From contig NZ_FOZK01000001.1 of assembly GCF_900114435.1 (NCBI RefSeq), forward strand, positions 248,001-312,000: a DNA stretch of 64,000 bases, written 5' to 3'. Both the position numbers and the translations under genes were made by a program. This document shows positions 43,037-52,055 of the stretch, in pieces (within the stretch, counting starts at the first letter, position 1; the number at the start of each line of letters is the position of its first letter). Source of the stretch: Halomicrobium zhouii. Its GTDB lineage: Archaea; Halobacteriota; Halobacteria; Halobacteriales; Haloarculaceae. The notes below the pieces were generated by a model that was given only the letters and a program-made list of their open reading frames with translations, made no database searches and was not told where the DNA came from.

Positions 43037-43875
43037 ACCGAGATTCCGACAGCCGTCTGCTTTTCTTCGCACACTGTGCTGGTAGCCGCTGGTAGCCCGG
43101 CACACACGACGAGACGCCCGGCGGTGATACCGGCCGCCTCGGCGGTTTCACTGCGAAATACACAATCTGACGTGTATGCATCTATCATCACCCAAATCTT
43201 AGAATGGATGGATATATAGACAAACTTCGTTATGTCTTTGCTACACTGGGGATGTGTTCTAGGAGATCGTACGGAACACTCAAGCCCTTGCGTAAGTCAG
43301 TCTCTCTCATGATTCACGGAGGTGGTGCGACCCGAGCGTGAGACGAGATCACTCGCCAGCAGCGAGCTGCTGGTGCTCGAACCCGGTCGTACCGTGTCAT
43401 CGTCGAGAACGTGACCTGTCACCATCACCGGTATCTACCGGCCGATTCGTCCCAGTTCGGCCGAACTGGTGTTCGTCTGGAACGGCCAGTCGCCGTCCGG
43501 TCCGCCTCTCCCGGAGGGGGCCGACGGCACTGCCTGCACTTCACTGTACACGCATCCCGGAGCCACGGCTCGGACCGCCCACAGCTGCCACTGATCCACA
43601 CTGTTTCGGGCGTGCCGGGTCGTCGCGTTCAGTCTCGTCTTCCCACAGAAATTCGATTGACAGGGATTGAAATGTACGTCCGTTCTCAAAAACTCCTGAT
43701 CACTTTCTATGTAATAGGTGTTGTGGGGGACTTCAATGCGATTATGGTATTTGGTGGCAACCATTATACCGAATCGGAATCCCAACACTCACCGTGAACG
43801 TATTAGTCGAACCTGTCGAAGCCGACGACGTCGCGACGGCCGTCGAACCGACCACGGCGAACGGAGCGGCGTGAC
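43037..43875. other. 839-nt stretch without a supported gene
   Basis: No open frame here has the acidic composition or codon pattern of the neighbours. The longest candidates (110-128 residues, on both strands) are Arg/Ser/Pro-rich or poorly biased. The stretch contains A/T islands near 43155-43215 (gatatatagac), 43640-43780 (tttctatgtaataggtgttgtgg, gtatttggtggcaaccattatacc), and an A/T-then-tgtgg box like that beside the stem-loops. I find no tRNA cloverleaf and no CRISPR. It may be decayed mobile DNA or carry small RNAs. Confidence 0.5.
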
Positions 43876-44727
43876 GTGAGCGACGCGACGACACACCCAC
43901 GGATACTCGAACTGCCCCGGGAGGAGACGGGACTGGCGACGTCTAAACCGGCAGTCAGGCGCGTACAGCAGCTGCTGCCTGCCTTTCTCGAAGACGGCGT
44001 CGCCGAGGCGGGCGCGGACGGCCTCGTCGTCCGACTCGACGGGAGCGTCGAGACGGCTGTCGCCGCCGCACTGGCCGTCGACGCGGTGGGCGCCGATCGC
44101 GTGACCGGACTCGTCATGCCCGCCCAGTTGAACGACGAGGCGCCCGCCCGCGACGCCGAGGCCGTCGCCTCGATACTCGACGTCGACTACCGGCGCCTGG
44201 CGCTGCAACCGCTCCTCACCGCGTTCCAGCGCGTCGTCGGGACGGCCGGGGAACCCGCCGACGACCTCGTCGCGGTCGGCAACGCCAGCGAGCGGTTCCG
44301 GATGGCCTGTACGTACTACGTCGCCAACACCACGAACCGGCTCGTCGTCGGCACCGTCACCCGCACCGAGCGCCTGCTCGGCTCCGTCACGAAGTACGGG
44401 GAGACCGGCGTCGACCTCTCGCTGTTCGGCGACCTCTACCGGACCGAGATTCGGGCGCTCGCGAGGGAGATGGACCTCCCCGAGGTCATCCTCGACGGCA
44501 CCCGGCGCCGCACCGGGAACGTGGACCCCACCGACGCGGAGAAACTCGGCGTCGAGCAGACGACGCTGGACGGTCTCCTCCACTTCTCGATCGACGAGCA
44601 GCGGGCAGACGCCGCAGTCGCCGAACGGGTCGACGTCGACGAGTCCGTCGTTCGCCGAGCCAGGCGGTGGTGTGCACGGACCCGTCACAAGCGTCACCAG
44701 CCGCCGAAACCATCGATGGCGAACTGA
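43876..44727 (+). CDS. NAD synthase-like protein lacking the ATP-pyrophosphatase motif
   Basis: 283 residues from GTG 43876. The back half follows the NadE pattern: GNASERFRMACTYYVANTTNRLVVGTVTRTERLLG, TKYGETGVDLSLFGDLYRTEIRALAREMDLPEVIL. Active NAD synthases carry SGGxDS[AS] near the N-terminus to bind ATP phosphates. Here the same place reads VVRLDGSVETAV (residues 51-62), so the motif is destroyed. The C-terminal lid with KPPSAxLxxGQTDE is replaced by DGTRRRTGNVDPTDAEKLG. It is a paralogue unlikely to make NAD by the normal route; a regulatory role or another substrate is possible. Confidence 0.75.
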   Translation: MSDATTHPRILELPREETGLATSKPAVRRVQQLLPAFLEDGVAEAGADGLVVRLDGSVETAVAAALAVDAVGADRVTGLVMPAQLNDEAPARDAEAVASILDVDYRRLALQPLLTAFQRVVGTAGEPADDLVAVGNASERFRMACTYYVANTTNRLVVGTVTRTERLLGSVTKYGETGVDLSLFGDLYRTEIRALAREMDLPEVILDGTRRRTGNVDPTDAEKLGVEQTTLDGLLHFSIDEQRADAAVAERVDVDESVVRRARRWCARTRHKRHQPPKPSMAN

Positions 44728-44825
44728 GCGGGCCGGCCCTGCCGATCACCTCGATCCGCTGCGCGCCGGCGTTCGAATCGCGTGCCCACGGCCGGCTCTC
44801 GTGAAAAAAGCGCAGTGGTACCGAC

Positions 44826-45437
44826 TTACTCGAAGTGGTCGACGACCTTCTGGTACTCCTCGGCGGCCTTCTCCCAGTCGACGACTTCGAAGAAGGCGTC
44901 GACGAAGCTGCCGCGGTCCGGGCCGTAATCGTAGTAGTAGGAGTGCTCCCAGACGTCGATGGCCAGGATGGGGTGGGAGCCCCAGAGCGCGCCCTGGTCG
45001 TGTTTGTCGACCGCGACGTTGCGCAGTTGCTTGGCGACGGGGTCGTAGACGAGCAGCGCCCAGCCACCGGCGGCGCCGGCGGCGGCCTCGAACTCGCCCT
45101 TCCAGCCCTCGTAGGAGCCGAAGTCCTCCTCGATGCGGCTGCGGAGGTCGCCCTCGGGCTCGCCGCCGCCGTTGGGGGACATGTTCTCCCAGAACAGCGT
45201 GTGGAGGTAGTGACCGCTGCCGTTGTGGGTCACGTTCCCGAGCGCGCCGGCGGAGCCGCCGAAGTCGCCCGACGAGCGGTTCTCGGCCAGGGTCTCCTCG
45301 GCCGACTGCAGGCCGTTGACGTAGCCCTGGTGGTGCGTATCGTGGTGCCAGGTCAGCACCTGCTCGGAGATGTGTGGTTCGAGCGCGTCGTAGTCGTACG
45401 GCAGTTCCGGAAGCTCCGGGTTCGACTGTTCAGGCAT
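44826..45437 (-). CDS. sod: Superoxide dismutase, Mn/Fe family
   Basis: 203 residues from ATG 45437; ten further upstream residues have no counterpart. All four metal ligands are present: H31 in TWHHDTHHQGYV, H79 in GHYLHTLFWENM, D161 and H165 in AIDVWEHSYYYDYG. GGWALLVYDP carries the family's Trp and Asp near the active-site gateway. It converts superoxide to peroxide and oxygen in the cytoplasm. Haloarchaeal members usually use manganese. It is single and separate from its neighbours, with a TATA-like cttaaact about 50 nt upstream. Confidence 0.95.
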   Translation of the reverse strand: MPEQSNPELPELPYDYDALEPHISEQVLTWHHDTHHQGYVNGLQSAEETLAENRSSGDFGGSAGALGNVTHNGSGHYLHTLFWENMSPNGGGEPEGDLRSRIEEDFGSYEGWKGEFEAAAGAAGGWALLVYDPVAKQLRNVAVDKHDQGALWGSHPILAIDVWEHSYYYDYGPDRGSFVDAFFEVVDWEKAAEEYQKVVDHFE

Positions 45438-45647
45438 AGCGGCCGAGACGACGGCTGCCCGCCCCATAATGGCTTGCTGAAACCAGTTTAAGTAGGACCG
45501 TTGATACGACGCCCCCTCGGCTTCCAGACGTCCGTAGCGCCGCCGTCACGGCTGCTGTGAGGCGAGTATCGCCGTCGTGACGTCGCGGTTCTCGGACCGA
45601 GAACCGTCCAGCCGATCGGTGACGTTCAGCTGAGTAACAGCCGCCGA

Positions 45648-46358
45648 TTAGCTGACGAACAGCCGCCGGTCGGCCCGTTCGTGGTCGGCCGAGGCCACGT
45701 CGACGAGCGGCGCGAACGGCTCCATCTCGTCGAGCGAGCGGTCGCCGCTCTCCTCGACCGCGGCCGTCATCGCCGGTCGCAACTCGTCGACGGTCCGCTG
45801 GACGTCGGTGTGGCCGAGCCGGAGGAGCCGCTGTGCGGCGCCGAGCAGCCCAGTCACGAACCCGTGATACGCGACCAGACACGCCTCGTCGGCGTCGATA
45901 CCCTCGCGGCCGGCGACCGCACCCAGGACGACGGCGTGGTTCCCGGGGGCGTCGCCCGCCTCCACCGCGGCGGCGTAGTCGTCGAGGAAGTCGTCGTCAC
46001 GCAACTCGCGCTGGAGCGAGAGGAGCCGCTCGCCCGTCCGCGTGGAACTCTCGCGGAACTCCGCTGTCAGCGTCGTCGCTGTCAGTCGGCGGTCGGCAGC
46101 GAGGACTGCATCGACGTCGGCTTCCTCAGTGCCGCCCTCACCCGCCGTCGCGCCGCGGTGTGCGGCCCGGAGCGCCACCAGGTCGGCGACGCCCAGCTGG
46201 CGGCGGAGGTACGTCTCCAGGAGCGTCCGGAGGTCGTCGGCGTCCTCGACGCGGTCCTCGGCGACGAACTGCTCCAGCCCGTAGGAGACGCTGTCGGTGC
46301 CGACCGGGAGCGCCGAGTCGGCCAGCCGGAGCGACGCCAGTGTCGACTCGTCGCTCAC
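45648..46358 (-). CDS. ureF: Urease accessory protein UreF
   Basis: 236 residues from GTG 46358, overlapping the ureE stop as GTGA. All-helical, with the UreF opening LASLRLADSALPVGTDSVSYGLEQFV and the central GDAPGNHAVVLGAVAGREGIDADEACLVAYHGFVTGLL. UreF joins UreD and UreG to make the complex that delivers nickel and lets CO2 carbamylate the active-site lysine of UreC. It is the last gene of the urease operon here. Confidence 0.92.
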   Translation of the reverse strand: MSDESTLASLRLADSALPVGTDSVSYGLEQFVAEDRVEDADDLRTLLETYLRRQLGVADLVALRAAHRGATAGEGGTEEADVDAVLAADRRLTATTLTAEFRESSTRTGERLLSLQRELRDDDFLDDYAAAVEAGDAPGNHAVVLGAVAGREGIDADEACLVAYHGFVTGLLGAAQRLLRLGHTDVQRTVDELRPAMTAAVEESGDRSLDEMEPFAPLVDVASADHERADRRLFVS

Positions 46359-46963
46359 GACGACCCCTCCGAGTCGATCTCTCCGACCCCGTGGCTGTGC
46401 GTGTGACTGCCGTCTCCGTGCGCGTGGTCGTGGCCGCCATCGCCGTGGCTGTGTGCGTGACCTCCCTCATCGCTTCCGTGCCCGGCGTCGCCATCGTCGA
46501 ACAGCGCGGGACTCACCTCGTCGTAGCCCACGGTGGTGCCGTCGGGGAGGTGGGGCTCCACCTCGGCTTCCATCCGCTCGCGGACGTCGGCCAGCGGGAG
46601 GTAGGCCCGCTCGCCCTCGACGGCCAGGTCCCAGTGGCGGTTGCCGACGGCGTGGCCGAGTTCGAGCGCGGTCGACACGGCCGACGCATCGGGGTCGACG
46701 CCGCCCAGGTCGACGACCATCGCTGCGACCGGTTCGAGCGAGATGTGGACGAGCCGGCCGTCGGCCGAGAGGAGGTCGCCGGCCCGGAGTTCGCGCCCGA
46801 GGACCACGCCGAGGTCGGTGCCGTCGTCGGCCGTCGTGCGAAAGCGCGAGCGCCGCCGCTCCGTCTCGTCGACGGTGATGGCGAGCGCGTCCTCGCTTTC
46901 GAGTCGGTCGGCGAGCTCCGGGTCCTCGTCGACGTTCCCGACGTAGGAGTCCGCGACCAGCAT
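46355..46963 (-). CDS. ureE: Urease accessory nickel metallochaperone UreE
   Basis: 202 residues from ATG 46963; one base is shared with the ureD stop. The N-terminal part has the UreE fold (AITVDETERRRSRFRTT, DLGVVLGRELRAGDLL) and the conserved metal-site region LELGHAVGNRHWDLAV with H104 and H110. The C-terminus is a His-rich tail with about ten histidines between residues 162 and 191 (HAHSHGDGGHDHAHGDGSHTHSH), a nickel-storage feature also known in some bacterial UreE. The very acidic neighbours make the His tail stand out. It overlaps ureF as GTGA. Confidence 0.93.
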   Translation of the reverse strand: MLVADSYVGNVDEDPELADRLESEDALAITVDETERRRSRFRTTADDGTDLGVVLGRELRAGDLLSADGRLVHISLEPVAAMVVDLGGVDPDASAVSTALELGHAVGNRHWDLAVEGERAYLPLADVRERMEAEVEPHLPDGTTVGYDEVSPALFDDGDAGHGSDEGGHAHSHGDGGHDHAHGDGSHTHSHGVGEIDSEGSS

Positions 46964-47883
46964 CAGAGCTTCCTCCCGTCGGGGGCGCCGACGTCGAGTA
47001 GTACGGTTCGTGCCTCGTCCCACGCCGCGTGCAGCGATCCGGTGACGTCCTCGGCGCGGTGGCCCAGCGCGCGGACGACGACGCCGGCGCCGTTGGGCAG
47101 CGTCGTCGCGGCGGCGCGGGCGCTCGACGTCTCGTCTTCCGTCTGCTCGCCGGCTCGGTCGTGGAGCGCGTCGGAGAGGGCGTTCCCGTCGCTCTCGGGC
47201 GCGACGACGTACAGCGTGCCGTACACCGCGTACTCGCCCATCACGCCGGGGGCGGTGGGATCGCCGTCGGCTGGCGTGAGGTGCGTCGCGTCCTCGAACA
47301 GCAGGTCGCCGTCGCTGCGGCACTCGAACCGGGAGACGAAGCGTTCGAAGTCGAAGCGCTCGCCGCGGGCCAGTCGGCCCGGGACGACGACGTCGCCGAC
47401 GACGGCCGTCGCGTCCGGCGTGATGTCCAAATGCAATTCCTGGCAGTAGCGCGCGTCGGGATTGACGATCACGGGTTCGGGGACGTAGTCGAGGTGGCTC
47501 CCCGGACCCACGGAGAGCGAGACGTCCGCGGCGGCGTAGTTGCGCTCCATCGTGAGCACCTTCGTCGAACTCCCGGTGGTGACGTGGGCGATGCCGCCGT
47601 TCGCCACGCTGACGTCGATGGTGTGGCGGTCGCCCTGGGCGACGCCGCCGTTCGGCGACTGGACGAACACCGTCTCCGCGTCGGGGTGGGGGTCGTGGGC
47701 GAGCGTGCCGCTCAGGTGGAAGGGGACGCGGGCGAAGTCGCGGACGAGGTGGGTCTGGCCGTCCTCATCCGCGGCGAAGGCCAGTTCCAGCCGGCCCTCC
47801 TTGCCCGGGGCGCCGACGGGGGCCTGCGGGACCGGTTCGGCCGCGTAGGGTTCGAACGCGGGGTGTGGGGCGTCGGCGGCCAT
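46963..47883 (-). CDS. ureD: Urease accessory protein UreD (UreH)
   Basis: 306 residues. The UreD beta-helical pattern is clear: GRLELAFAADEDGQTHLVRDF, FVQSPNGGVAQGDRHTIDVSV with the 'sPgGGlxxGD' motif, HVTTGSSTKVLTM and YVPEPVIVNPDARYCQELHLDI. UreD binds the urease apoenzyme and opens a path for nickel. It starts directly after the ureG stop and shares one base with ureE, so translation is linked along the operon. Confidence 0.92.
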   Translation of the reverse strand: MAADAPHPAFEPYAAEPVPQAPVGAPGKEGRLELAFAADEDGQTHLVRDFARVPFHLSGTLAHDPHPDAETVFVQSPNGGVAQGDRHTIDVSVANGGIAHVTTGSSTKVLTMERNYAAADVSLSVGPGSHLDYVPEPVIVNPDARYCQELHLDITPDATAVVGDVVVPGRLARGERFDFERFVSRFECRSDGDLLFEDATHLTPADGDPTAPGVMGEYAVYGTLYVVAPESDGNALSDALHDRAGEQTEDETSSARAAATTLPNGAGVVVRALGHRAEDVTGSLHAAWDEARTVLLDVGAPDGRKL

Positions 47884-48507
47884 CTACGCGAACAGGACCC
47901 CCTCGGTGACGTGCTCCAGGACCGACTCGACCCCGTCCCCGGTCTTGCAGTTCGTGGTGACGAACGGGCCCTCCCGGACCGATTCGGCGTCCGCCTTCAT
48001 CACGTCCAGGTCCGCGCCGACGTGGGGCGCCAGGTCGGTCTTGTTGATCACCAGCAGGTCGCAGTCGACGACGCCCGGACCGCGCTTGCGCGGGATATCC
48101 TCGCCCTCCGCCACCGAGATGACGTACAGCGAGTAGTCGGCGAGTTCGGGGTTGAACGTCGCCGCGAGGTTGTCGCCGCCGCTCTCGATCAGGACCAGAT
48201 CCAGGTCGGGGTGGTCGGCCAGAAACGCGTCGATCTGGGTGAGGTTCATCGACGGGTCCTCGCGGATGCCCGTGTGCGGGCAGGCGCCGGTCTCGACGCC
48301 CGCCACGAGGTCCTCGGGGACGATGCCCGCGAAGCGCTCGCGCAGCGCGTCGGCGTCCTCCTGCGTGAGGATGTCGTTGGCGATGACGCCCACGTCCAGG
48401 TCTCGCTCCACGAGTTCCGGGACGAGTTCGGTGACCAGCGACGTCTTGCCGGAGCCGACGGGGCCGCCGATGCCGACCGTGGCGACGTCGCGGTGGGTGA
48501 GGCTCAC
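47884..48507 (-). CDS. ureG: Urease accessory GTPase UreG
   Basis: 207 residues from GTG 48507, overlapping the ureA stop as GTGA. P-loop [10 protein letters not shown] (about 14-23), [16 protein letters not shown], the nickel-binding CPH motif (C76-P77-H78 in [17 protein letters not shown]), [15 protein letters not shown] and the [13 protein letters not shown] guanine-recognition motif. UreG hydrolyses GTP to hand nickel to urease. Complete in all motifs. Longer upstream readings are Arg/Gly-rich and overlap ureA. Confidence 0.95.
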   Translation of the reverse strand: MSLTHRDVATVGIGGPVGSGKTSLVTELVPELVERDLDVGVIANDILTQEDADALRERFAGIVPEDLVAGVETGACPHTGIREDPSMNLTQIDAFLADHPDLDLVLIESGGDNLAATFNPELADYSLYVISVAEGEDIPRKRGPGVVDCDLLVINKTDLAPHVGADLDVMKADAESVREGPFVTTNCKTGDGVESVLEHVTEGVLFA

Positions 48508-48896
48508 GGCTCTCCCTCCGCGTCCGCAGCCGGACCGCCGTCGGCCGCGGCCTCCGCGTCGTCCTCGTCGCTGCCGGGGTCCATCGCGCCCGAGGACCGG
48601 ATCGGGTCGTGGACGGTGACGAGCTTGGTGCCGTCGGGGAAGACGGGCTCGACCTGGATCATGTCGACCATCTCCGGGACGCCCGGCATGACGTCCTCCG
48701 GGTCGAGTAGCTGGGAGGCCTCGGCGCGGATCTCGGCGACGTCCCAGCCGTCGCGGGCGCGCTCGACGCACCAGTCCGAGATGTACGCGACCGCCTCGGG
48801 GTGGTTCAGCCTGACGCCTCGGTCCTTGCGGCGCCGGGCGAGCTCTGCGGCCATGAAGACCGTCAACCGCTCTCGTTCCTTGGGCGTGAGATTCAT
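48504..48896 (-). CDS. ureA: Urease gamma subunit UreA
   Basis: 130 residues: [50 protein letters not shown] and later [37 protein letters not shown], all typical of the gamma subunit. About 30 acidic residues extend the C-terminus beyond the usual 100, a haloarchaeal adaptation. The order ureB-ureC-ureA, with gamma after alpha, differs from the usual bacterial ureA-ureB-ureC. It follows ureC by 12 nt. Confidence 0.94.
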   Translation of the reverse strand: MNLTPKERERLTVFMAAELARRRKDRGVRLNHPEAVAYISDWCVERARDGWDVAEIRAEASQLLDPEDVMPGVPEMVDMIQVEPVFPDGTKLVTVHDPIRSSGAMDPGSDEDDAEAAADGGPAADAEGEP

Positions 48897-48908
48897 CCTT
48901 GGAGTACC

Positions 48909-50627
48909 TCAAAGCATGTACCGCTGTGCGAGGGGGACCTCCTCGCTCGGTTCGCAGGCGACGACGTCGCCGTCGACCCGCACCTCGAAGGTCTCGGGGT
49001 CGATCTCGACGTCGTCGGGGCAGTAGTCGTTGTAGTGCATGTCCGCCTTGCCGGGCGTCCGGGTGTCGGAGACGGGGACGACGGGCGTGTCGAGGCCGTA
49101 TTCCTCGCCCGCGTCCGCGTCGGCGGCGGCCTGGCTGACGAACGACAGCGAGAGGGCGTGTTTGGCCTTCCCGGCGGCGCCGGCGCGTGGCCGTTGCATG
49201 ATCGGTTCGCAGGTCATCAGCGAGCCGTTGGCCTCGCCCATCTCGGAGTAGGTAGGGAAGCCGCCCTTGAACGTCATCGCCGGCTTGATCCCGAAGAACG
49301 CGGGGTCCCACAGCACCACGTCGGCGAGTTTCCCGGGTTCGAGCGAGCCGACGTACTCGTCGATGCCCGCAGAGATGGCCGGGTTGATGGTGTACTTCGC
49401 GAGGTAACGCTTGACCCGGAAGTTGTCCGCCTCGGGGTGGGTGTCGGACGCTTCATCTTCCGGCAGGGGACCGCGCTGGGCTTTCATCTTCGAGGCTGTC
49501 TGCCAGGTCCGGCTGATCACCTCGGCCTGCCGGCCCATCGCCTGGGCGTCGGAGGTCATCATCGAGATGGCGCCCTCGTCGTGGAGGACGTCCTCGGCGC
49601 CGATGGTTTCGGCGCGCACCCGGGACTCGGCGAAGGCGACGTCCTCGGGGACGTCGGGGTTGAGGTGGTGACACACCATCACCATGTCCAGGTGCTCGTC
49701 GAACGTGTTGGCCGTGTACGGCATCGAGGGGTTCGTCGAGGAGGGGAGCATGTTGGGCTGGCCGACCATCTCCATGATGTCCGGGGCGTGGCCGCCGCCG
49801 GCGCCCTCGATGTGGAACAGGTGCATCGTCCGCCCGTCGACGGCGGCGAACGTGTTCTCGACGAACCCCGCCTCGTTGAGCGTGTCCGTGTGCATGCACA
49901 CCTGGACGTCCTCCGCTTCGGCGACGTCGAGGCAAGTGTCGATGGCCGCGGGCATCGACCCCCAGTCCTCGTGGAGTTTCAGCCCGCAGGCGCCCGCCTC
50001 GACCTGCTCGACCAGGGGGTCGGGCTTCGAGGCGTTGCCCTTCCCGTAGAAGCCGACGTTCACCGGCCACTCCTCGGCGGCCTGGAGGAACCGCTCGACG
50101 TTCTCGGGGCCGGTCGTGCAGGTGGTCGCGCCGCCGCCGTAGCCGCCGCCGAGCATCGTCGTGATCCCGGAGGCCAGCGCGTGTTCGTGCAACTGCGCGG
50201 AGTTGAAGTGGACGTGGACGTCCAGCCCGCCCGGGGTGACTATCTTCCCCTCGGCGGGGTAGACGTCCGTCGACGGGCCGACGACCATGTCGACGCCGTC
50301 CATCGTGTCGGGATTGCCGGCCGACCCGATCCCCGCTATCTTCCCGTCGCGGATGCCGACGTCGGCGGCGACGATGCCCTGGACGGGGTCCAGCACGAGT
50401 GCGTTCGTCAGCACCCAGTCGAGCGCCCCCTCCTCCTGGGTTGTGCCGGGCGACTGGCCCAGGCCGTCACGGAGCGTCTTCCCACCGCCGAACACCGCCT
50501 CGTCGCCCGGCGTCCGCAGGTCTTCCTCGACCTCGACGAACAGTTCGGTGTCGCCCAGGCGGACCCGGTCGCCCTCTGTCGGGCCGTACAGCTCCGCGTA
50601 CGTCTCGCGGTCGACGTCGCGGGTCAT
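48909..50627 (-). CDS. ureC: Urease alpha subunit UreC (catalytic)
   Basis: 572 residues from ATG 50627, overlapping the ureB stop as ATGA. All active-site residues are present at nearly the same numbering as in Klebsiella urease: H138 and H140 (GLDVHVHF), carbamylated K217 (GLKLHEDWG), H246 (QVCMHTDTL), H272 ([10 protein letters not shown]), C319 and H320 (MVCHHL), and D360 ([10 protein letters not shown]). The reaction is urea plus water to ammonia and carbamate at a two-nickel centre. It is the key enzyme of the island. Confidence 0.97.
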   Translation of the reverse strand: MTRDVDRETYAELYGPTEGDRVRLGDTELFVEVEEDLRTPGDEAVFGGGKTLRDGLGQSPGTTQEEGALDWVLTNALVLDPVQGIVAADVGIRDGKIAGIGSAGNPDTMDGVDMVVGPSTDVYPAEGKIVTPGGLDVHVHFNSAQLHEHALASGITTMLGGGYGGGATTCTTGPENVERFLQAAEEWPVNVGFYGKGNASKPDPLVEQVEAGACGLKLHEDWGSMPAAIDTCLDVAEAEDVQVCMHTDTLNEAGFVENTFAAVDGRTMHLFHIEGAGGGHAPDIMEMVGQPNMLPSSTNPSMPYTANTFDEHLDMVMVCHHLNPDVPEDVAFAESRVRAETIGAEDVLHDEGAISMMTSDAQAMGRQAEVISRTWQTASKMKAQRGPLPEDEASDTHPEADNFRVKRYLAKYTINPAISAGIDEYVGSLEPGKLADVVLWDPAFFGIKPAMTFKGGFPTYSEMGEANGSLMTCEPIMQRPRAGAAGKAKHALSLSFVSQAAADADAGEEYGLDTPVVPVSDTRTPGKADMHYNDYCPDDVEIDPETFEVRVDGDVVACEPSEEVPLAQRYML

Positions 50628-51112
50628 CGCTTGCCCTCCGTCGCGTCGTCGTCCACGTCGTCGGCGCCAGTTCCGTCCGCCACCTCGCCGTCGGCGGCGC
50701 CGTCTCCCTCGTCCTCGGCCAGCGTTCCCGCCTGCGACGGGATGCCGCCAAAGCCCTGCCGTCCTGCCCGTTCGACCGCCGCAGCGGCGTCGCCGTCGAC
50801 GCTCCCGTTCACGAGGCCGTTCATCCCGTGGGCGACGCGCTTCCCGCCGAGCGCGACCAGGTCGACCGTCTTCTCGTCGCCGGGCTCGAACCGGACTGCC
50901 GTGCCCGCGGGGACGTTCAGTCGCATCCCGAACGCGCCCTCGCGGTCGAATTCGAGGGCGGCGTTGGCCTCGAAGAAGTGGAAGTGCGAGCCGACCTGGA
51001 CGGGCCGGTCGCCCGTGTTGGCGACGCGGACCGTCGCCGTCTCCCGATCCTCGTTGATAGTCACCGGTTCCTCGCCCGTCCGCACCTCGCCGGGGACGAC
51101 CGGTTCGGTCAC
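50624..51112 (-). CDS. ureB: Urease beta subunit UreB
   Basis: 162 residues. [77 protein letters not shown] is the full beta-subunit core. An acidic Gly/Asp tail of about 50 residues follows, beyond the usual 100-110. First gene of the urease operon. An A/T-rich gactaaatca at 51201-51210 may be its promoter, giving a leader of about 70 nt. Confidence 0.95.
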   Translation of the reverse strand: MTEPVVPGEVRTGEEPVTINEDRETATVRVANTGDRPVQVGSHFHFFEANAALEFDREGAFGMRLNVPAGTAVRFEPGDEKTVDLVALGGKRVAHGMNGLVNGSVDGDAAAAVERAGRQGFGGIPSQAGTLAEDEGDGAADGEVADGTGADDVDDDATEGKR

Positions 51113-51200
51113 GGCGACCCACCCCCGGTCGGCGCGCGGTTCGACTCCGATTCCGCTGGTGTTCGTTCGTCGGTCATCTGCGCCGAGATTCCACTGTCGC

Positions 51201-51210
51201 GACTAAATCA
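51201..51210 (-). promoter_or_regulatory. Possible urease operon promoter
   Basis: On the minus strand tgatttagtc lies about 90-100 nt before ATG 51112 in otherwise GC-rich DNA; the only TATA-like patch in the 139-nt gap between the cbiO-like gene and ureB. No copy of the 53829 palindrome is found here. Confidence 0.3.
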
Positions 51211-51251
51211 CCGACGCTGTGCGCAATATTGGCACTCCAGCCCGACAGAAC

Positions 51252-52055
51252 TTACCGATCGTCCAGTTCGTCGACCGCCTCGGCGATCGTAATCGGCGGA
51301 TCGTCGACTCCGAGCCGGTCGAACAGGTCGACGACTGTCGGAACGGAGAGTCCCACTCGCCTGAGCGCGTCGACGTCGGTCAGCACCTCGCGAGTCTGGC
51401 CGTCGGCGGCGATCGCGCCCTCGCGGTCCATGAGGATCACCCGGTCGGCCACCGCGGGGACGAGGTCGGCGTCGGGCGTGGAGACGACCAGCGTGACGCC
51501 GTCGTCGACCAGGTCGTCGAGCAGGTCCAGCAGCTCCGCTCTGTTCGCGCCGTCGACGTTCGAGAGCGGTTCGTCCAGCAGGAGGACCTCCGGATCGAAC
51601 GAGAGGACGCTCGCGAGCGCCGCCCGGCGCTGTTCGCCGCCCGAGAGGCGGAACGGGGGGCGGTCGAGCAGGTGGGTCAGGCCGAAGCGGTCCGCGAGGG
51701 CGCTGACTCGCTCGTCGACCGTCTCCTTCGGGAGGTCGAACTGCGAGGGGCCGTACTCCACGTCCTCGCGGACGGTGGGATTGAACAGGTACTCGCCGGG
51801 GTCCTGGGTGAGCACGCCGATGCGCTCGCGGACATCGTCGGCCGGCTGGTCCTCGCCGAAGAAGCGGACCGTCCCCTCGTCGGGGTCGAGCAGGCCGCCC
51901 AGGAGCAAGAGGAGCGTGGACTTGCCCGCACCGTTCGGGCCCAGGATGGCGACCCGTTCGCCGGCACCGATGGCCACGTCCAGATTCTCGACGGCTGCCG
52001 TCCCGTCCGGGTAGGCGTAGGACAGGTCCCGGGCCGCGACGACGGGGTCGGTCAC
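51252..52055 (-). CDS. cbiO: Nickel/cobalt ECF-type transporter ATPase (CbiO/NikO)
   Basis: 267 residues from GTG 52055, overlapping the CbiQ stop as GTGA. Walker A GPNGAGKST, Q-loop TQDPGEYLF, ABC signature FRLSGGEQRR, Walker B VLLLDEPLSN and the switch region VVSTPD are present. It energises the CbiMNQO-type uptake complex. Given the urease operon downstream and nikR upstream, nickel is the likely substrate. Confidence 0.93.
   Translation of the reverse strand: MTDPVVAARDLSYAYPDGTAAVENLDVAIGAGERVAILGPNGAGKSTLLLLLGGLLDPDEGTVRFFGEDQPADDVRERIGVLTQDPGEYLFNPTVREDVEYGPSQFDLPKETVDERVSALADRFGLTHLLDRPPFRLSGGEQRRAALASVLSFDPEVLLLDEPLSNVDGANRAELLDLLDDLVDDGVTLVVSTPDADLVPAVADRVILMDREGAIAADGQTREVLTDVDALRRVGLSVPTVVDLFDRLGVDDPPITIAEAVDELDDR

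Noticed and set aside
43370-43400. tRNA-like gctcgaacccggtcg
   Set aside because: Although it recalls a T-arm, no acceptor stem, anticodon arm or D-arm can be folded around it.
43660-43680. gattgaaat as a CRISPR-repeat end
   Set aside because: It occurs once with no repeated units around it.
48801-51206. About 800-codon plus-strand open frame opposite ureA/ureC/ureB
   Set aside because: It mirrors the urease genes, whose products have all active-site residues. The antisense product is Val/Asp/Gly/Arg-rich with no domain.
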